Shown: one piece after another, positions 23,987 through 35,800 of the stretch
Layout of the letters: the number at the start of each line of letters is the position of its first letter
Position numbering within the stretch: the first letter of the stretch is position 1
NCBI GenBank assembly: GCA_005765155.1
Contig: VCCP01000005.1
Location: 3,720,001 to 3,784,000, forward strand
Direction of reading: 5' to 3'
DNA: 64,000 nt
Source of the DNA: Zelopaecilomyces penicillatus
Lineage: Eukaryota > Ascomycota > Sordariomycetes > Hypocreales > Pseudodiploosporaceae
Made by a program: the position numbers and the translations under genes
Notes under the pieces: generated by a model
What the model saw: the letters and a program-made list of their open reading frames with translations, nothing else
Told to the model about the DNA's origin: nothing
The model's database searches: none

Positions 23987-25867
23987 ATGGTGAGTGGAAT
24001 CATTGTCATTGCCGTCAAGGATGTAACAGTCATCTGGCTGTTGATGTGAATGTGTCACCTGGAGGAAGCATCATACCTTGTCCTCTCTTACAGTATTCAC
24101 ATGATACTTACATGATTCACTCATTACTTCTTTTCATTAGCTAACTATCAATTACACAGTCACAATTAGACCCTTTGCCACGGGAGCTTCCCTTTCGCAT
24201 CATTTCCAAGACGGTCGGCCGTGGTGCCTATGCTTCGTACGTTTTTCACTTTCATACCGTTTGTTACCTATCAGAATATTCACATGTAAGATAAAAGAGC
24301 AACGAGCTAATGTTTTGTCCCCTATGCTCTCTTTTTCCTGCGCAGAATAAAAAAGGCAATTCCTCTAGACTCTCAAAATCCCGTCTTCGCAGTCAAACTC
24401 ATCCACAAGGGATATGCAACCAAGCATGGCCGCATATCCGCCAAACAGTTGGCCATGGAGGTCTCTCTCCACTCTCACATCGGCCAGCACCCAAACATCA
24501 TTGAGTGGTTCGCCTCCGGCGAGGACACCATTTGGCGATGGATTGCCATGGAGTATGCCGAGGGAGGTGATCTCTTCGACAAGATTGAGGCAGATGTCGG
24601 TGTCCGAGAGGACATTGCCCAGATCTACTTTGTCCAACTCGTCAGCGGCGTGAGCTTCATGCACTCCAAGGGCGTGGCCCATCGCGACCTTAAGCCCGAG
24701 AATATTCTTCTGTCGCAGGATGGTTGTCTGAAGCTGGCTGACTTTGGCATGGCCACCATGTTCGAGTACAAGGGCCAGCGCAAGACCAGCTCCACGCTGT
24801 GCGGCAGTCCCCCGTATATCGCACCAGAGATTCTCGCATGTGGAAGGGCTGATAAGAGATCGCCCAGCGCTGGCAGATATTCACCAGATTTGGTCGATCT
24901 GTGGTCATGCGGAGTCATTCTTTTCGTTTTATTAGTTGGCAACACACCATGGGATGAGCCCTCACAGAGCAGCTGGGAGTTCAACGAATATGTACGGACA
25001 TCAGGACGTAGTACAGATGCACTTTGGGAACGGGTGCCGCCGGAGGCATTATCTCTCCTGAGAGGCATGATGTCTATTGATTCCCGGCAGCGCTTCAGTT
25101 TCGCCCAGGTTCGCCAACATCCCTGGTACACACGTCACAACCCTCTGCTCGCGGCAGATGGCAAGATTCTCGATCCCATCAACCTTGCAACACAAATGCT
25201 TGAGAACCTACGCATCGATTTTAGTCAGCTTCCTTCTGCGTCACAACGACAGGGGCTTGGAGAAGACATGGACGTGGACTCTGGTCTCAACGCTGGCCGC
25301 TACTCGTCAACCCAACCTGAAGCCCCTATTATCGACAAGGAATGGGATTGGGAAGCTCCGGTTCTGCGCTCGATGGCTGCACCGGCATCATCTCTACCCT
25401 CGCGAGGAGCCAGCTCACGGCAGATGCTCCTCGACTCTCTCGCCGACGAGCCCACCATGTCACAGTTTTCTCACACACCAGGGCCTTCCATGTCACTCAC
25501 CCAGCAAGCCCGCCGCTTCCGCGATATCTGTCCACCAGAATCCTTCACCCGCTTCTTCTCTCACGTGCCTCCTGCTCACCTCGTCCAAATGCTCAGCGAC
25601 TCTTTACACCAGCTCAACGTTCCCTTGGCCCCAGTGACGCCCAACCTTTACGGCAGCCCCGTGGCCAACATCAAAGTCCGTGCTACGGACGGCCGTCAGC
25701 AAAGCCTACACGGCGAGATTCAAATCGATCGGCAGCCACTGCCAGATGGAACGGAGGTTTTGGATGTTCGATTTGTCAAGGTCAAGGGAGATCCGCTCGA
25801 GTGGAGACGATTCTTCAAAAAGGTCGTGGTGCTCTGCAAAGATGGAGTCTATGTCCCGGATGCTTAG
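23987..25867 (+). CDS. chk1: Serine/threonine protein kinase Chk1
   Basis: DNA-damage and replication checkpoint kinase that delays mitosis by acting on Cdc25/Wee1-type targets. Exons: 23987-23989 (only the ATG), 24160-24236 and 24346-25867; introns of 170 and 109 nt; 533 residues. The initiator-only exon is inferred because the frame upstream of exon 2 has stops and no ATG, while an ATG directly on a GTGAGT donor lies 170 nt upstream; it yields MSQLDPLPRELPFR. The kinase domain covers about residues 12-285: glycine loop VGRGAYAS, catalytic Lys44, HRDLKPEN (Asp141), DFG (Asp159) and the GSPPYIAPEIL activation segment. A Ser/Pro-rich linker follows. The C-terminal regulatory domain (RFFSHVPPAHLVQ, EVLDVRFVKVKGDPLEWRRF) resembles the KA1-like autoinhibitory region of Chk1. 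Confidence 0.93.
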
Positions 25868-26205
25868 AGGGGTACGGGGCTGTTTTTCTCGGAGATTAGA
25901 AAATTAGAGATGCCCAAGGTGGAATTTGAAGTTTCTGGATAGCGTATAAGGCTAAAAGAAAAAGTAATAGGAAACGACATGATGAATCGTAGCCAATAGG
26001 TCAGTTTGGTATGGCAGCCGATTAGCTATATTACTCCCGCACCATCTAAGCATACATCTCCATCTATCACAGCATATTGACTCTAATACTGTACACGTCA
26101 AACGACTCATGGTGATGAATGACAGTAGATGACAAACCAGGCTGTAATGCGAGCTGAAAGGGGGGGAGTCATTATGAATGCGTAGTCCTCAAGACAGGCA
26201 TCTTT
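25868..26205. other. Convergent intergenic region
   Basis: 338 bp of 3' UTR between chk1 (+) and apc11 (-). Nothing else seen. Confidence 0.7.
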
Positions 26206-26759
26206 CTACTGGGGTACTGGCGACGCATTCTCATCAACCTGCGACTGCGTCTCATTCGCCTGGTCTTGCCACTCAAAAGCTATACCAAAGTGTCAGTGTT
26301 CACTCTAAAATCACAATCATGGCGGGCAGATTTGCTGAGAACGCACGTTGACGACACATGGGACACTGCCCTTTGGCCGACTCCTGCTTGATCCACTCAA
26401 GAATGCAATGCTAAAGACAATCCCTCGTCAGTATCAAGGCCTATACATCTACCATATCGAGGCAAGAACTGCTTACCATGTGAAAGCTGTGTCCACACTT
26501 GCCGGACACTGACGAATTCATACAAACAATAGAAGTCAGCAAAAAAAAGATTCAGTTCGGCCTATGCAAAAAGACCATAACTTTTCCACCAAAGATGAAT
26601 GGGGGAGTGCCCCTTACAAAGACTGCAGTCGTCGCCTGGGTATTTGCAAGTCGGGCATGTGCCGTCAAAGTGAACTTGGCAGATTCCGCAGACGTCGTCT
26701 TCGGGGATATCCCACTGCCATGTCGCGACGGCGTTCCACTCCTTGATGGTGACTTTCAT
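26206..26759 (-). CDS. apc11: Anaphase-promoting complex subunit 11 (RING-H2)
   Basis: Catalytic RING subunit of the APC/C ubiquitin ligase; pairs with Apc2 and recruits the E2. Four exons: 26618-26759, 26477-26508, 26347-26410 and 26206-26279; introns of 109, 66 and 67 nt; 103 residues. It starts MKVTIKEWNAVATWQWD, the classic Apc11 opening, so the in-frame ATG seven codons upstream is not used. The zinc ligands follow the order CGIC, CPTC, C, C-H-H-C (GKCGHSFHMHCILEW) and CPMC. A short acidic/polar tail ends in PVPQ. The small exons make it invisible as one ORF: only the first exon is open. Confidence 0.93.
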
Positions 26760-27469
26760 GGCTATTTTTGATGGATGCACTTATAGGAGGAGGATGCCCT
26801 TGGCGGGCTGTGTGGGTGTGAAGAGGTGTCAAAGCATCAATCACTGTTTCGCGTCTCCAAGAAAGTTTGTTGTGTTGACTTGCATCAACTGGATCATCAA
26901 TTTGGATGAGGTGTTGTGAGAATTGGGTTCGTGGTTGTGCAGGCAGTCATAGGCAGCTCTGCCTGGAAGGGTCCGTCCACTAACAACCCATAGACGACAG
27001 CGCTGTATGGAACCCATCTCCCACCAGCCCTTCATAATCATTTGGTGGGCTTATCAAGCGTCTAAATCATTTATTTCGGTTTACAACTCCGTTTAAGCTA
27101 AATCATTGCTACATTATTAGAGGGTTTTCAAAGAATGGGCTTGTTTTCACCACGAATGTTCAATTAGAGGGCCAACCATACGGAGCATGCGAGGATCAGC
27201 GGGAATAATAATGGAGCTGGAAAAGCCATACAGCCTCATATTTAGGATACTTAGGATTCCATTTGGATATTACTGTATAGAGCTCTAATGATTACTTACC
27301 TATGCGAAGAATCTCGGAGCCTACTTTTCATCCTGCAACAAAACATTCGCCGTCATTAATCCTAAGAGTTGCTAGTAACATATAGAGCTTGATACATCAT
27401 TTTGGTTGGGTGGAGATTATTCTTCTCATCCTGAACAGTCATCTACAACCTGTCCGGCCCTTTTTTCGT
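26760..27469. other. Intergenic region upstream of apc11
   Basis: Contains the apc11 promoter and the 3' flank of the membrane-protein gene. AT-rich from 27040 to 27420. No gene seen. Confidence 0.6.
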
Positions 27470-28677
27470 TCACAAAGCCTTCTCATGCTGCAAAGATTGA
27501 AGTACTTCCTCTCTCACAAGCCATCCAACCAATGCCAACGTCCCTGGACCACCCGAGAAGCCGATGGTAATGGCCCCCCTGAGTATCTGAGCCCACGAAG
27601 CTTTGAAAACGCCAGCCATTTTGAGATCCCCAATCTGGTAGGCCAGCCAAAGCAGCACCGCACTCTCACAGCAAATTTGGTCAAATTGAATGAGATTCTG
27701 CAAGACAACGGCTGGATCTTGAGGCTTGGAAAGGAAATGCCGGGGAAGAAACATCTCCGCGATGGAGTTTTCCGACGTGTAAAGACTGTACCAGTAAATG
27801 GCGGTGCTGGTTGCAGCAAGAACACCCACAGTGGTCCTCAGAAGGCCTCTGTTGCGCTTGGAAACAACGTCGGCTCTATTATCCAGAACAGCAGTTGACG
27901 CCAGAGTCGTCCGCAGCACAAGCGCAGTCAAGGAGCCCCATACGGGGAAAAGCTGCCATACCCAGTTCCACCAGTGTCGCGCTTCCAGGCTCGGGTGAAA
28001 GTAAGAAGGGAAATGTGGCACCAAGTAGGCGAGTATAACCGTTGGGAGAACAATGGCAGCTCCGGCGCCATCAATCAGGCGGGCATTGACTGCGGAGAGC
28101 TTTTCCGTAGGCGAAAATACATGGAGCAGGTAAAACCAGATGGGAGCAATGTTTCCGATACAAAAAAGCTGTCCCAGCATGGCAAGCAGAAACGGGCTAC
28201 AACGGTGACGAAGGCATGTAAGTCATTGCATCAAAAGTTCCGAGCACAGCTCTTGAGACAGGGACGGAGGACTCACAATTGAAAAAGAGTTGCCTGGTTG
28301 GCTTTCCTGTAAGATTCCAACAGAAGGATGGCGTAGAGGCCAGATACCTCAGTCAGAAAGATGAGAGCCTGCCAATAGAACGGGGGGTCTGAAAAGAACT
28401 GCATCTGGCCAAAGATGATGGTAAGTGGGCTAATCATCTCGTCTAGGAACGGGATCCCGTAAAAGTCTTGTATGATGGGCATCCTGACGCCTTGCCAGTC
28501 GTACCAAGACTCAGTCATGGTGCGTTCAATCATGGGGCCAAGTAAGCCGACCATGGAGAATGAACGAAACATGATGCCGGACAACCCGAGGATAGGCAGA
28601 GCCATGAGAGCTCGAACAAAGAGGCTCTGGCCGCGGCCGCCCACGGCCTTGTTGTGCATCTTGGATTCGGACACCAT
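27470..28677 (-). CDS. Polytopic membrane protein of unknown function
   Basis: Two exons: 28277-28677 and 27470-28196. The 80-nt intron has a GTGAGT donor and a TTGTAG acceptor, joining ATLFQ to FPFLLAML. The product is 375 residues with roughly eight hydrophobic segments. The N-terminal part has a conserved-looking loop (DFYGIPFLDEMISPLTIIFGQ) and a WQALIFLTEVSGLYAILLLE helix. The C-terminal half carries HWWNWVWQLFPVWGSL and a final helix near GTLALVGWLV. The style resembles uncharacterised fungal integral membrane proteins, some found beside secondary-metabolite genes, but no biosynthetic gene accompanies it here, and I cannot name a function. Start 28677 is the first ATG; the frame extends upstream only to a TTG. 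Confidence 0.75.
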
Positions 28678-29302
28678 CTCAAACGCACTCAATTAGAACA
28701 ATGGCATAAGGTATGGTTTGTATGTGTTGTCCAGCGATAAACTGAAGCTTCATAGGGGCAAGAGTTGATGTATGATGAGGGTTGATGGAAGACAGCATTT
28801 CAGGCGTGAACGTGAATCTTGGTGGGCTAATTATTCATGGATATAGCCTATATCACTAGGTGCGTAGAGTCAGTCATATAATGCTTGGCAACATAGGTAT
28901 CCAAACCGCCTATAGGCCGCTAGCCTTGTAGTGTGTGTTTAGTGCGCTTGCAGCCTACGGTCAACCGGTAATAATGGCGTAGGCCCGTACATTGTAGCGG
29001 ACAGATGGCCCAAGCTCCCCGCACCTCCCCACTAGTCTCAACTTGTCTTGCAGTTGATCCTCCAACCGCTGGTTCTGCACATGGGATGCATATCTCTACC
29101 AACCTCACCTCACCTCACCCACTCTCACAACGACTGCTCTGCCCTAAGCGCGCCTCACCACAGGTTACCAGACCAAAGCTATAGCGGACCCGACAAACCT
29201 CAATACCATTTAGACAACCCTTCTGCGAACTCTTTGTCACCAATCGACTCTCTTCCACCCGGGCCCTCGCGCCGAGGTACCAAGGCAACAACGGTGACCG
29301 TC
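28678..29302. other. Divergent intergenic region
   Basis: Promoters of the membrane-protein gene (-) and the sulfurtransferase gene (+). CTCACCT repeats occur near 29095-29125. The sulfurtransferase frame is open upstream of its ATG but without methionines near the domain. Confidence 0.55.
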
Positions 29303-30386
29303 ATGGCCTCTGTCGTTGTCGGTCGCACGACACGAATTGGCCTGCCCCGTTGGTGCGGGAGGACATTGGCGGCAAGCATGGCTACTAGAAGGAATCTGTC
29401 ATCCTATCTAGTCACTCCAAAGGAACTTCACGAGGCCCTAAAGAAGAACCCGCCTTCACCGATCAGCCCGGAGCCACGGGTCATCCCGCTATGTGCTTCA
29501 TGGTTCCTCCCCAATGACGAGCGAAGCGGTATTCAGGTCTTCCGGGAGCAGCGCATTCCCAAGGCTCGGTTCTTCGACCTGGACAAGGTCATCGACAAGC
29601 GTAGCCCCTACCCACACATGCTTCCAGACGCAAAAGGATTCGCGGCCGCGGTGAGCGAGCTGGGTATTAGGAAGGAGGATATTGTTGTGGTGTATGATAC
29701 CAAGGAGCTGGGCATTTTCAGCGCCCCGCGCGTTGGGTGGACCTTCAAAGTTTTCGGACACCCTCGGGTGCACATCCTGGACAATTTCAAGCAGTGGGTG
29801 GCAGAGGGTCTTCCCACCGAATCCGGAGAGCTCTATAGCGTGGAATGCTGTCCCTACCCCATCCCCGAGATGGTATTAGACAAAGTAGCCAGCTTCGAAG
29901 AGGTCAAGGAGGTTGCAGAGGACGTTGGCAAGGAAGGCTCAGAGGGAGTACAGATCTTGGATGCCAGACCTAATGGTCGGTTCACAGGCAAGGACCCAGA
30001 GCCCCGGGAGGGCTTGTCATCCGGTCACATGCCGAGATCCATTAGCATTCCCTTCAGTGCCGTCCTTGATCCCGAGACCAAAACTTTCTACTCACCGGAG
30101 AAGCTGAAGAAAATCTTTGAGGAAAAGGGCATCGATGCTAGTAAGCCCATCATCTCCACCTGCGGTACTGGGGTCACCGCGAGCGTTATTGAGACCGCAC
30201 TGGACGTGGCCGGATATGGAACTCCTGAGTCAAGGAAGATTTACGATGGCAGCTGGACGTAAGTTTCCTTGGCAGATCATATGTCTCTCAATTCATCTTC
30301 TGATGCAAAATCTTAACAAATACCACAGAGAATGGGCTCAGCGAGTCCAATCAGCGGATAACCTAATTCGAAAATCGGAGGGTTAA
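29303..30386 (+). CDS. tum1: Thiosulfate/3-mercaptopyruvate sulfurtransferase, two rhodanese domains (Tum1 type)
   Basis: Transfers sulfane sulfur from mercaptopyruvate or thiosulfate to acceptors, and in yeast (Tum1) feeds tRNA thiolation. Exons 29303-30258 and 30329-30386 (70-nt intron) give 337 residues. The N-terminus is rich in Arg, Ser and hydrophobics without acidic residues, consistent with a mitochondrial presequence. The first rhodanese domain (about 37-185) is catalytically dead: the loop position has VVYDTKELG in place of a cysteine. The second domain (about 205-320) carries the active loop CGTGVTA with Cys287, the form typical of mercaptopyruvate-type enzymes. The last exon supplies EWAQR and the C-terminal helix. 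An upstream in-frame ATG at about 29081 would add a low-complexity tail and is not favoured. Confidence 0.93.
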
Positions 30387-31127
30387 GTTAGGCGTGACGT
30401 ACACATTGATGGGAGACAGGGCGCGGTCGTCGGGATTTTTTCTTTTGAGCCACGATACCCTCCTTAGTGGCTAGCTGCTGGATGATTTTCTCGCCCTTTT
30501 TTTTTTACTGGTTTCTGGCGCTGTACGATTAGTTTGCCTCGTGCTTTGATGCGTCTCTCTCAGCTCACATGGACAGGAAATCGCGTTTGCTATAGGAGGT
30601 AGTAGCTATTATCCCCGCATGAATTGACGTATTAACAGGAGTCTTGGGTGTTGATTTGGTTTCCCCATTGTGCATGGCTGGCTTGGATCCGAGTCTAGAA
30701 CGGATGCCACGAATGTCATGCCATGTACACATGTACTTCACGATGGACCCAGCCTCACCGAGACGCCACACCGAGGCGAACCGTTTTGGTGGGTCCGTCG
30801 TTTAAGCCTAGGAATTGAGGCAGCCCTGCCTCAAAGGGCCCATTAGCATTAGGGCTTCGCCTAACCAGGCCACACGTTGGAAAAATATCCCCCCCAGGCG
30901 AGTTCAATCCCACCCCCAGCTGCCAGTGCACAGAACCCCCCACCAGGCGAAAAAAGTTCCCTGGTTAGCCCGCTAGAGGTCCTAAGACGCACGCACACAA
31001 CTCTCCAACCCACGAGTGAGCCCCCGACCACCTACGCCCGTCTTCACGACAACTTCGCCCCTACAAACTTCAACAACAACACTTCCTCCCCCCCTCTTCT
31101 CACACCAACAATCAACCATACAACACC
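30387..31127. promoter_or_regulatory. Promoter of rps2
   Basis: A TTAGGG element at 30849-30854 sits in an imperfect inverted repeat (TTAGGG-CTTC-GCCTAA). TTAGGG is the site of Tbf1, an ancestral fungal ribosomal-protein-gene regulator, so use here is plausible but inferred. From 31000 to 31127 the leader is CT- and CAA-rich, typical of highly translated fungal mRNAs. A T9 run is near 30500. Confidence 0.45.
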
Positions 31128-32277
31128 ATGGCTGACCGAGGCGGACGTGGCGGCGGTGGATTCGCATCCCGAGGCGGAGATGGTGGTCGTGGTCGTGGCC
31201 GTGGCCGTGGCCGAGGACGTCGTGGCGGCAAGAGCGAGGAGAAGGAGTGGCAGCCCGTCACCAAGCTGGGCCGTCTGGTCAAGGCTGGCAAGATCAACAG
31301 CATGGAGGAGATCTACCTGCACTCTCTGCCCATCAAGGAGTACCAGATTGTCGACGCTTTCCTGCCCAAGCTCAAGGATGAGGTCATGAAGGTACGGAAC
31401 CACTACCTACAAATACGTTGGCAATGAGAGGGGGGCACCATACTATATCGATTCAGCACCAATGCCTTTCAGGGAGCTTTGCTGGCAACGGCCTATGTTT
31501 TTGTGCTCTTCCCACTGCTGTGGGAAGCCAACAAAACCAATATGCGCCGGAGTCGCAAGGTCTATTGAAATGCCGTTGGTGTTTGGAAAAACGATCCGGG
31601 CCCTGTTATCATGCCTCACTCTATTAATACGTAAATGCTGACCTGTGTTCCCTCCCCAATTATAGATCAAGCCCGTCCAGAAGCAGACCCGTGCCGGTCA
31701 GCGAACACGTTTCAAGGCCATCGTCATCATCGGTGACTCTGAGGGCCACGTCGGTCTCGGCATCAAGACCTCCAAGGAAGTTGCCACTGCTATCCGTGCC
31801 GCCATCATCATCGCCAAGCTGAGCGTCATCCCCGTCCGAAGAGGCTACTGGGGATCCAACCTCGGTCAGCCTCACTCCCTGCCCTGCAAGGAGAGCGGCA
31901 AGTGCGGTTCCGTCACTGTCCGAGTAAGTCCCATTTAACTTGAACCTCCCCCCTTTGCCATAGGTAGCAGAGGCGCACACAACAACAATAACAACAAAAA
32001 GCTAACCTTTTTGAAACAGCTTATCCCTGCCCCCCGTGGTACTGGCCTCGTTGCCTCCCCCGCTGTCAAGCGATTCCTCCAGCTTGCTGGTGTCGAGGAT
32101 GCCTATACCTCATCCGCCGGTTCCACCAAGACCCTCGAGAACACCCTCAAGGCCACTTTCGTCGCCGTCTCCAACACCTACGGCTTCCTGACCCCCAGCT
32201 TGTGGAAGGATACGAAGCTGATCCGAAGCCCCTTGGAGGAGTTCTCCGACTCCCTGAGGGAGGGCAAGAAATACTAA
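31128..32277 (+). CDS. rps2: 40S ribosomal protein S2 (uS5)
   Basis: Small-subunit protein at the mRNA entry channel. Exons 31128-31391, 31666-31923 and 32020-32277, all in phase 0; introns of 274 and 96 nt; 259 residues. The N-terminal Gly/Arg (RGG) repeat region is a typical arginine-methylation target. The S5 domain follows with KEYQIVDAFLPKLKDEVMK, RFKAIVIIGDSEGHVGLGIK and the GYWGSNLGQPHSLPCKESGK loop, then the C-terminal fold IPAPRGTGLVASPAVKRFL. The first intron is long for a gene of this class and could hold a small RNA, though no snoRNA box motifs were confirmed. Confidence 0.98.
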
Positions 32278-32884
32278 GCAAGTGTAGTGTGTGTGGATGT
32301 GAGGGAAACCTGGGAAACTGGTGCGCGGAGTCACACGAAATCTTCTTTGTGTTTCATTGCATGGTTTGTGCCGGCTAAGGGGCGCTTCAGACTGGAGGCC
32401 GTAAAGATTAATGGCTACGATCTGAAATGATAACTCTTCAAAAAGAAAATTACTTTTGTTCAATCAACCTTGCTTCTTCTGCAGAACTACGTGCTTGAAC
32501 GTGATGCCGCCTTGGCTTAGACTTTGAGGGTAACTGCCAGTTGAGTAGTGGTTCTTTTTATGAATGATGCATAAAGCCAGGCAAATGCCAACGACACAAG
32601 TGTTGAAGATACGACTATCAATGATACAAAAAACAAGTTTCTTAAGCCGCATGCCATGACACTGCCATCATTGATACACACATGTCAAGCCAGTCATGCA
32701 TATAAACATATATCTCCCCATTCAGGTCAAATTATACCTTGGCCCTTGATCATCATTCACTTCTACTTCTACTCCTGTGTCCATCCATTCCCTGCCACAC
32801 CAACCTTGACAACCACCAAGGCCAAAATAAGAAAAAACAAGAAAAACAAGAAATCAAACGACCAATAAACAAAACGCCAACCCA
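32278..32884. other. Convergent intergenic region
   Basis: 3' UTRs of rps2 (+) and the large unknown gene (-). Positions 32750-32870 are A/C-rich. No gene seen. Confidence 0.7.
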
Positions 32885-35800
32885 TTATTGAAATGTATAA
32901 TGCACTACATTGTCGTCTTCAAAAGACTCCATCTCAGATTCATCATCAGTGATGTCTGCTTCAACCAGCATCTCCTCATCGCTTTGTGCTTCCATCTCCA
33001 TCCCCTGAGACGCTTCAGGACTTTCACTGGGAGGCACACTCTGAGGAACTGAATCAGACTCAGGCAAGATGAGATTGGCTTGCCCTAAAAGGTCATCAAC
33101 ATCATCCATGTCATCAACATCATTGTCAATCTCATCTTGGGCCCTGGCCTTTTCCTTTTCCTTTTCCTTCTCCTTTTCCGTTCCCTTTTGGGACCGTCTC
33201 ACAACCTTAAAGATAGCTGTGGACACACGCTCACGAAAAGATCGTGCGGGCTTCTTCCGTTTATTCCCGGGCTCTGCGCCGTCGTTATTACGCCTTGCGT
33301 TTCCAGAAGACGAGGACGCCAGGCTCATCGGCTTTTCTCTAGACGACAAACCTGACGAAAAAGTCTGCGACTTGCAGCGCCGGATGTTTCCTTCAATGTA
33401 TTTCCGCTGCAGCTGTGTGTCACCTAGCAGGAACTGCGCAGAGCCGCGAACGAAACTGCGCCGCTCATCGGCCGTGTCTGCGTATGTCATGCCGTGCATG
33501 TCACGCTCGCCTCTGTGTAGCGCCAGTTTCTCATCCCCGTCGTCGTCACCGTTGTCATCGTCACCACCATTGTCATCACCATTGTCATCAACATCGGTGA
33601 CGCCTTCGAGCTTGGTGGGCATCTTTGGACCTCTGGAGCGTATGCGCGCTTGCTTCTCCTTTCCCTGGAGATGCAGCGGCCAGTTGTTGATGTCCCAGAA
33701 AAGATGCGTCTTGTGCTTGCGTGATGGGTGCGCAAAGGACCAGACCGACAAAAGGCCAAGCTTGGGGGGAGGTTGTGGTCCTTGCTTCTTGTCCACACGG
33801 CTGTATCTTTCTCTTGGATGGCCGTCTTTATCGAGGCGCTCTTCATCACTGCTGTCTTGGTCCCTTCTTGAACCCTCCGGGGGGATCCTGTAATTCTTGA
33901 ACCTGTCTTGAAATGGAATGCTAGCTGGAATTACCAGGTTCCTATTCTCATACGCTTCGAGCAAAATGTTTTGACGGACGATTTCCTTTGGGTTACCGAC
34001 TCCATTGGGCTCATCATTCCATTTCTCATCATAGTTTTCAGGGTCCGCCATGTTGATGACATCCGAGTAAAGCAAGGTCTGGCGACCAGGGTGGTGCAAG
34101 CCCCTTTTCAACATTTTCGGTGAATTTGGCCGCTTCACAGTGTCGTCAATCCAGTACTCAGTGTTGTTCCACACAAGATTTGCATTGTGATCCCGCCTAT
34201 CCGGATCCCTTAGAATCTTCTGGTTGGCCTCGTGCTCCAGGGGTACAAATCGTAACATCAGCCCCAAACGGTAGGACAAGGCTCGAAAAAAGTTCAACGT
34301 CTTGCGTTGGTCGTCCTCATTCTGCCCACTGCCATCGTATTCCGAAAGTGAGAGCACATGCTCTTCCCTCGGCATTCCTTCGGGGTATACTTCAAAATCA
34401 TCATCGGACACGGACACATCTACACGGGTCGATATGGTAGAGTTTGTCGTCACGCTGGAGTCTGTTGTACCGCCGCGCATTTGAGGGTATTTCGGAACTG
34501 GTTGCAAAGCTGGGGTGGCTGACCAGCGGATCAAATCTTCTGGGTGAACATCCATACTTGGCCGGCCGATTTTCAATCCAGTCGGAGTATGGCTTAGTCT
34601 ATTGTATCATATTATGTTAGTCTGTGTTGTTGGGCTTTTCCATGATGATATTTTTGGGTCCCCAAAACAAGCAACACACCTGATTATACCCATCCTTTCG
34701 AGATTAACCGCCTCCCTTCTAACATCATCCTCTGTGAGGACTCTTCTTCTGACTGGCCCTCGACACCCTCTATTTAGCTCCACTAACAGCTTCGTCACCG
34801 ACTTGAGTTCCATGTCCTTGAAGAAGGCGACTGGACTGCAGTCCGCCAGAAGTTCACTAATTCTGGCGAGCAAAACCTCTCCGCGCTGGCTGAGCGGTAT
34901 ATCTGCCAAACGCTGACGGCTGAATGACGGCTGGCATATGTACTCCAACCACGCGATCTCTGTTGGCCGGAGCCTGAGCAGCCCTTCATTCTTGAGTAAT
35001 GGATTCACAAACTCATGGGCAGCAAATTTGGCATCGACCAACCACCAATCGACTACTTGGCATCCAGAATCCACCATCTCGACGAGGCTTGACATGAACT
35101 CTCGAGGCGCTTGCCTAGATGCTCTCGAAATAGCCTGCGCAATGTTTTGGCATTGACGCAGGAGAAGATATGTCTTCCTCATGCCCTTATCCATCAAATC
35201 CCCGTAAACGGGCCCCAAATAATTCTTCGGCACATCCATGATAGGCAATTCGTCACTCGACCATACTTTGTGACCGTAGGCTTCCTTGATAGCATGCTCC
35301 CTAGTCCATTGGGCCCAACGCAGCGTATCTTTCTTGTACCAGTTATGCGCCCAGTTGTACATCCAGGGCTCCCGCAGCGATGTGTCAGAAAGGGGGGGTC
35401 TGGAAACCATAGTAGTGAAGACGATGCCAGCATCTGGTTTTCGAGGTTCAGGTTTGGCAGGAAGAGCAACTGCGCGGCGCAAATTACGCATGCGATGGTT
35501 CTCGTTGTTCTTGAACAGTGAAAGGCATTGTTGCAAAGCTGCTCTCCTGCAGCCGCGGAATTGTGCAAAATCTTTAAGATTCTTTTCGGTAACTTCTGCC
35601 CTAGGGAGGGGATTTCGAAGTTGGCCCTCGTCAGAGAGAAGCTTGGCTGTGTATCCTATGCCTTGAGCCATACATCGCTCATAATATGAGTTTTCATGAT
35701 GTACGATGTTGAAAGCCTGCGCATCTTGGCCTGACTGGGCTCTTCCTCCACCCCAAAATTTCGGGGTATGCGATTTGAATACATTTAGGACTTTGTCCTG

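Noticed and set aside
23690..23990. Possible transposon remnant in the AT-rich E2/chk1 promoter
   Set aside because: No clear terminal inverted repeats or target-site duplication; only an imperfect 11-bp hairpin was seen.
32885..34576. Second ORF of the large unknown locus as a separate gene
   Set aside because: Its ORF starts at TTG, and a consensus intron joins it in frame to the upstream ORF.
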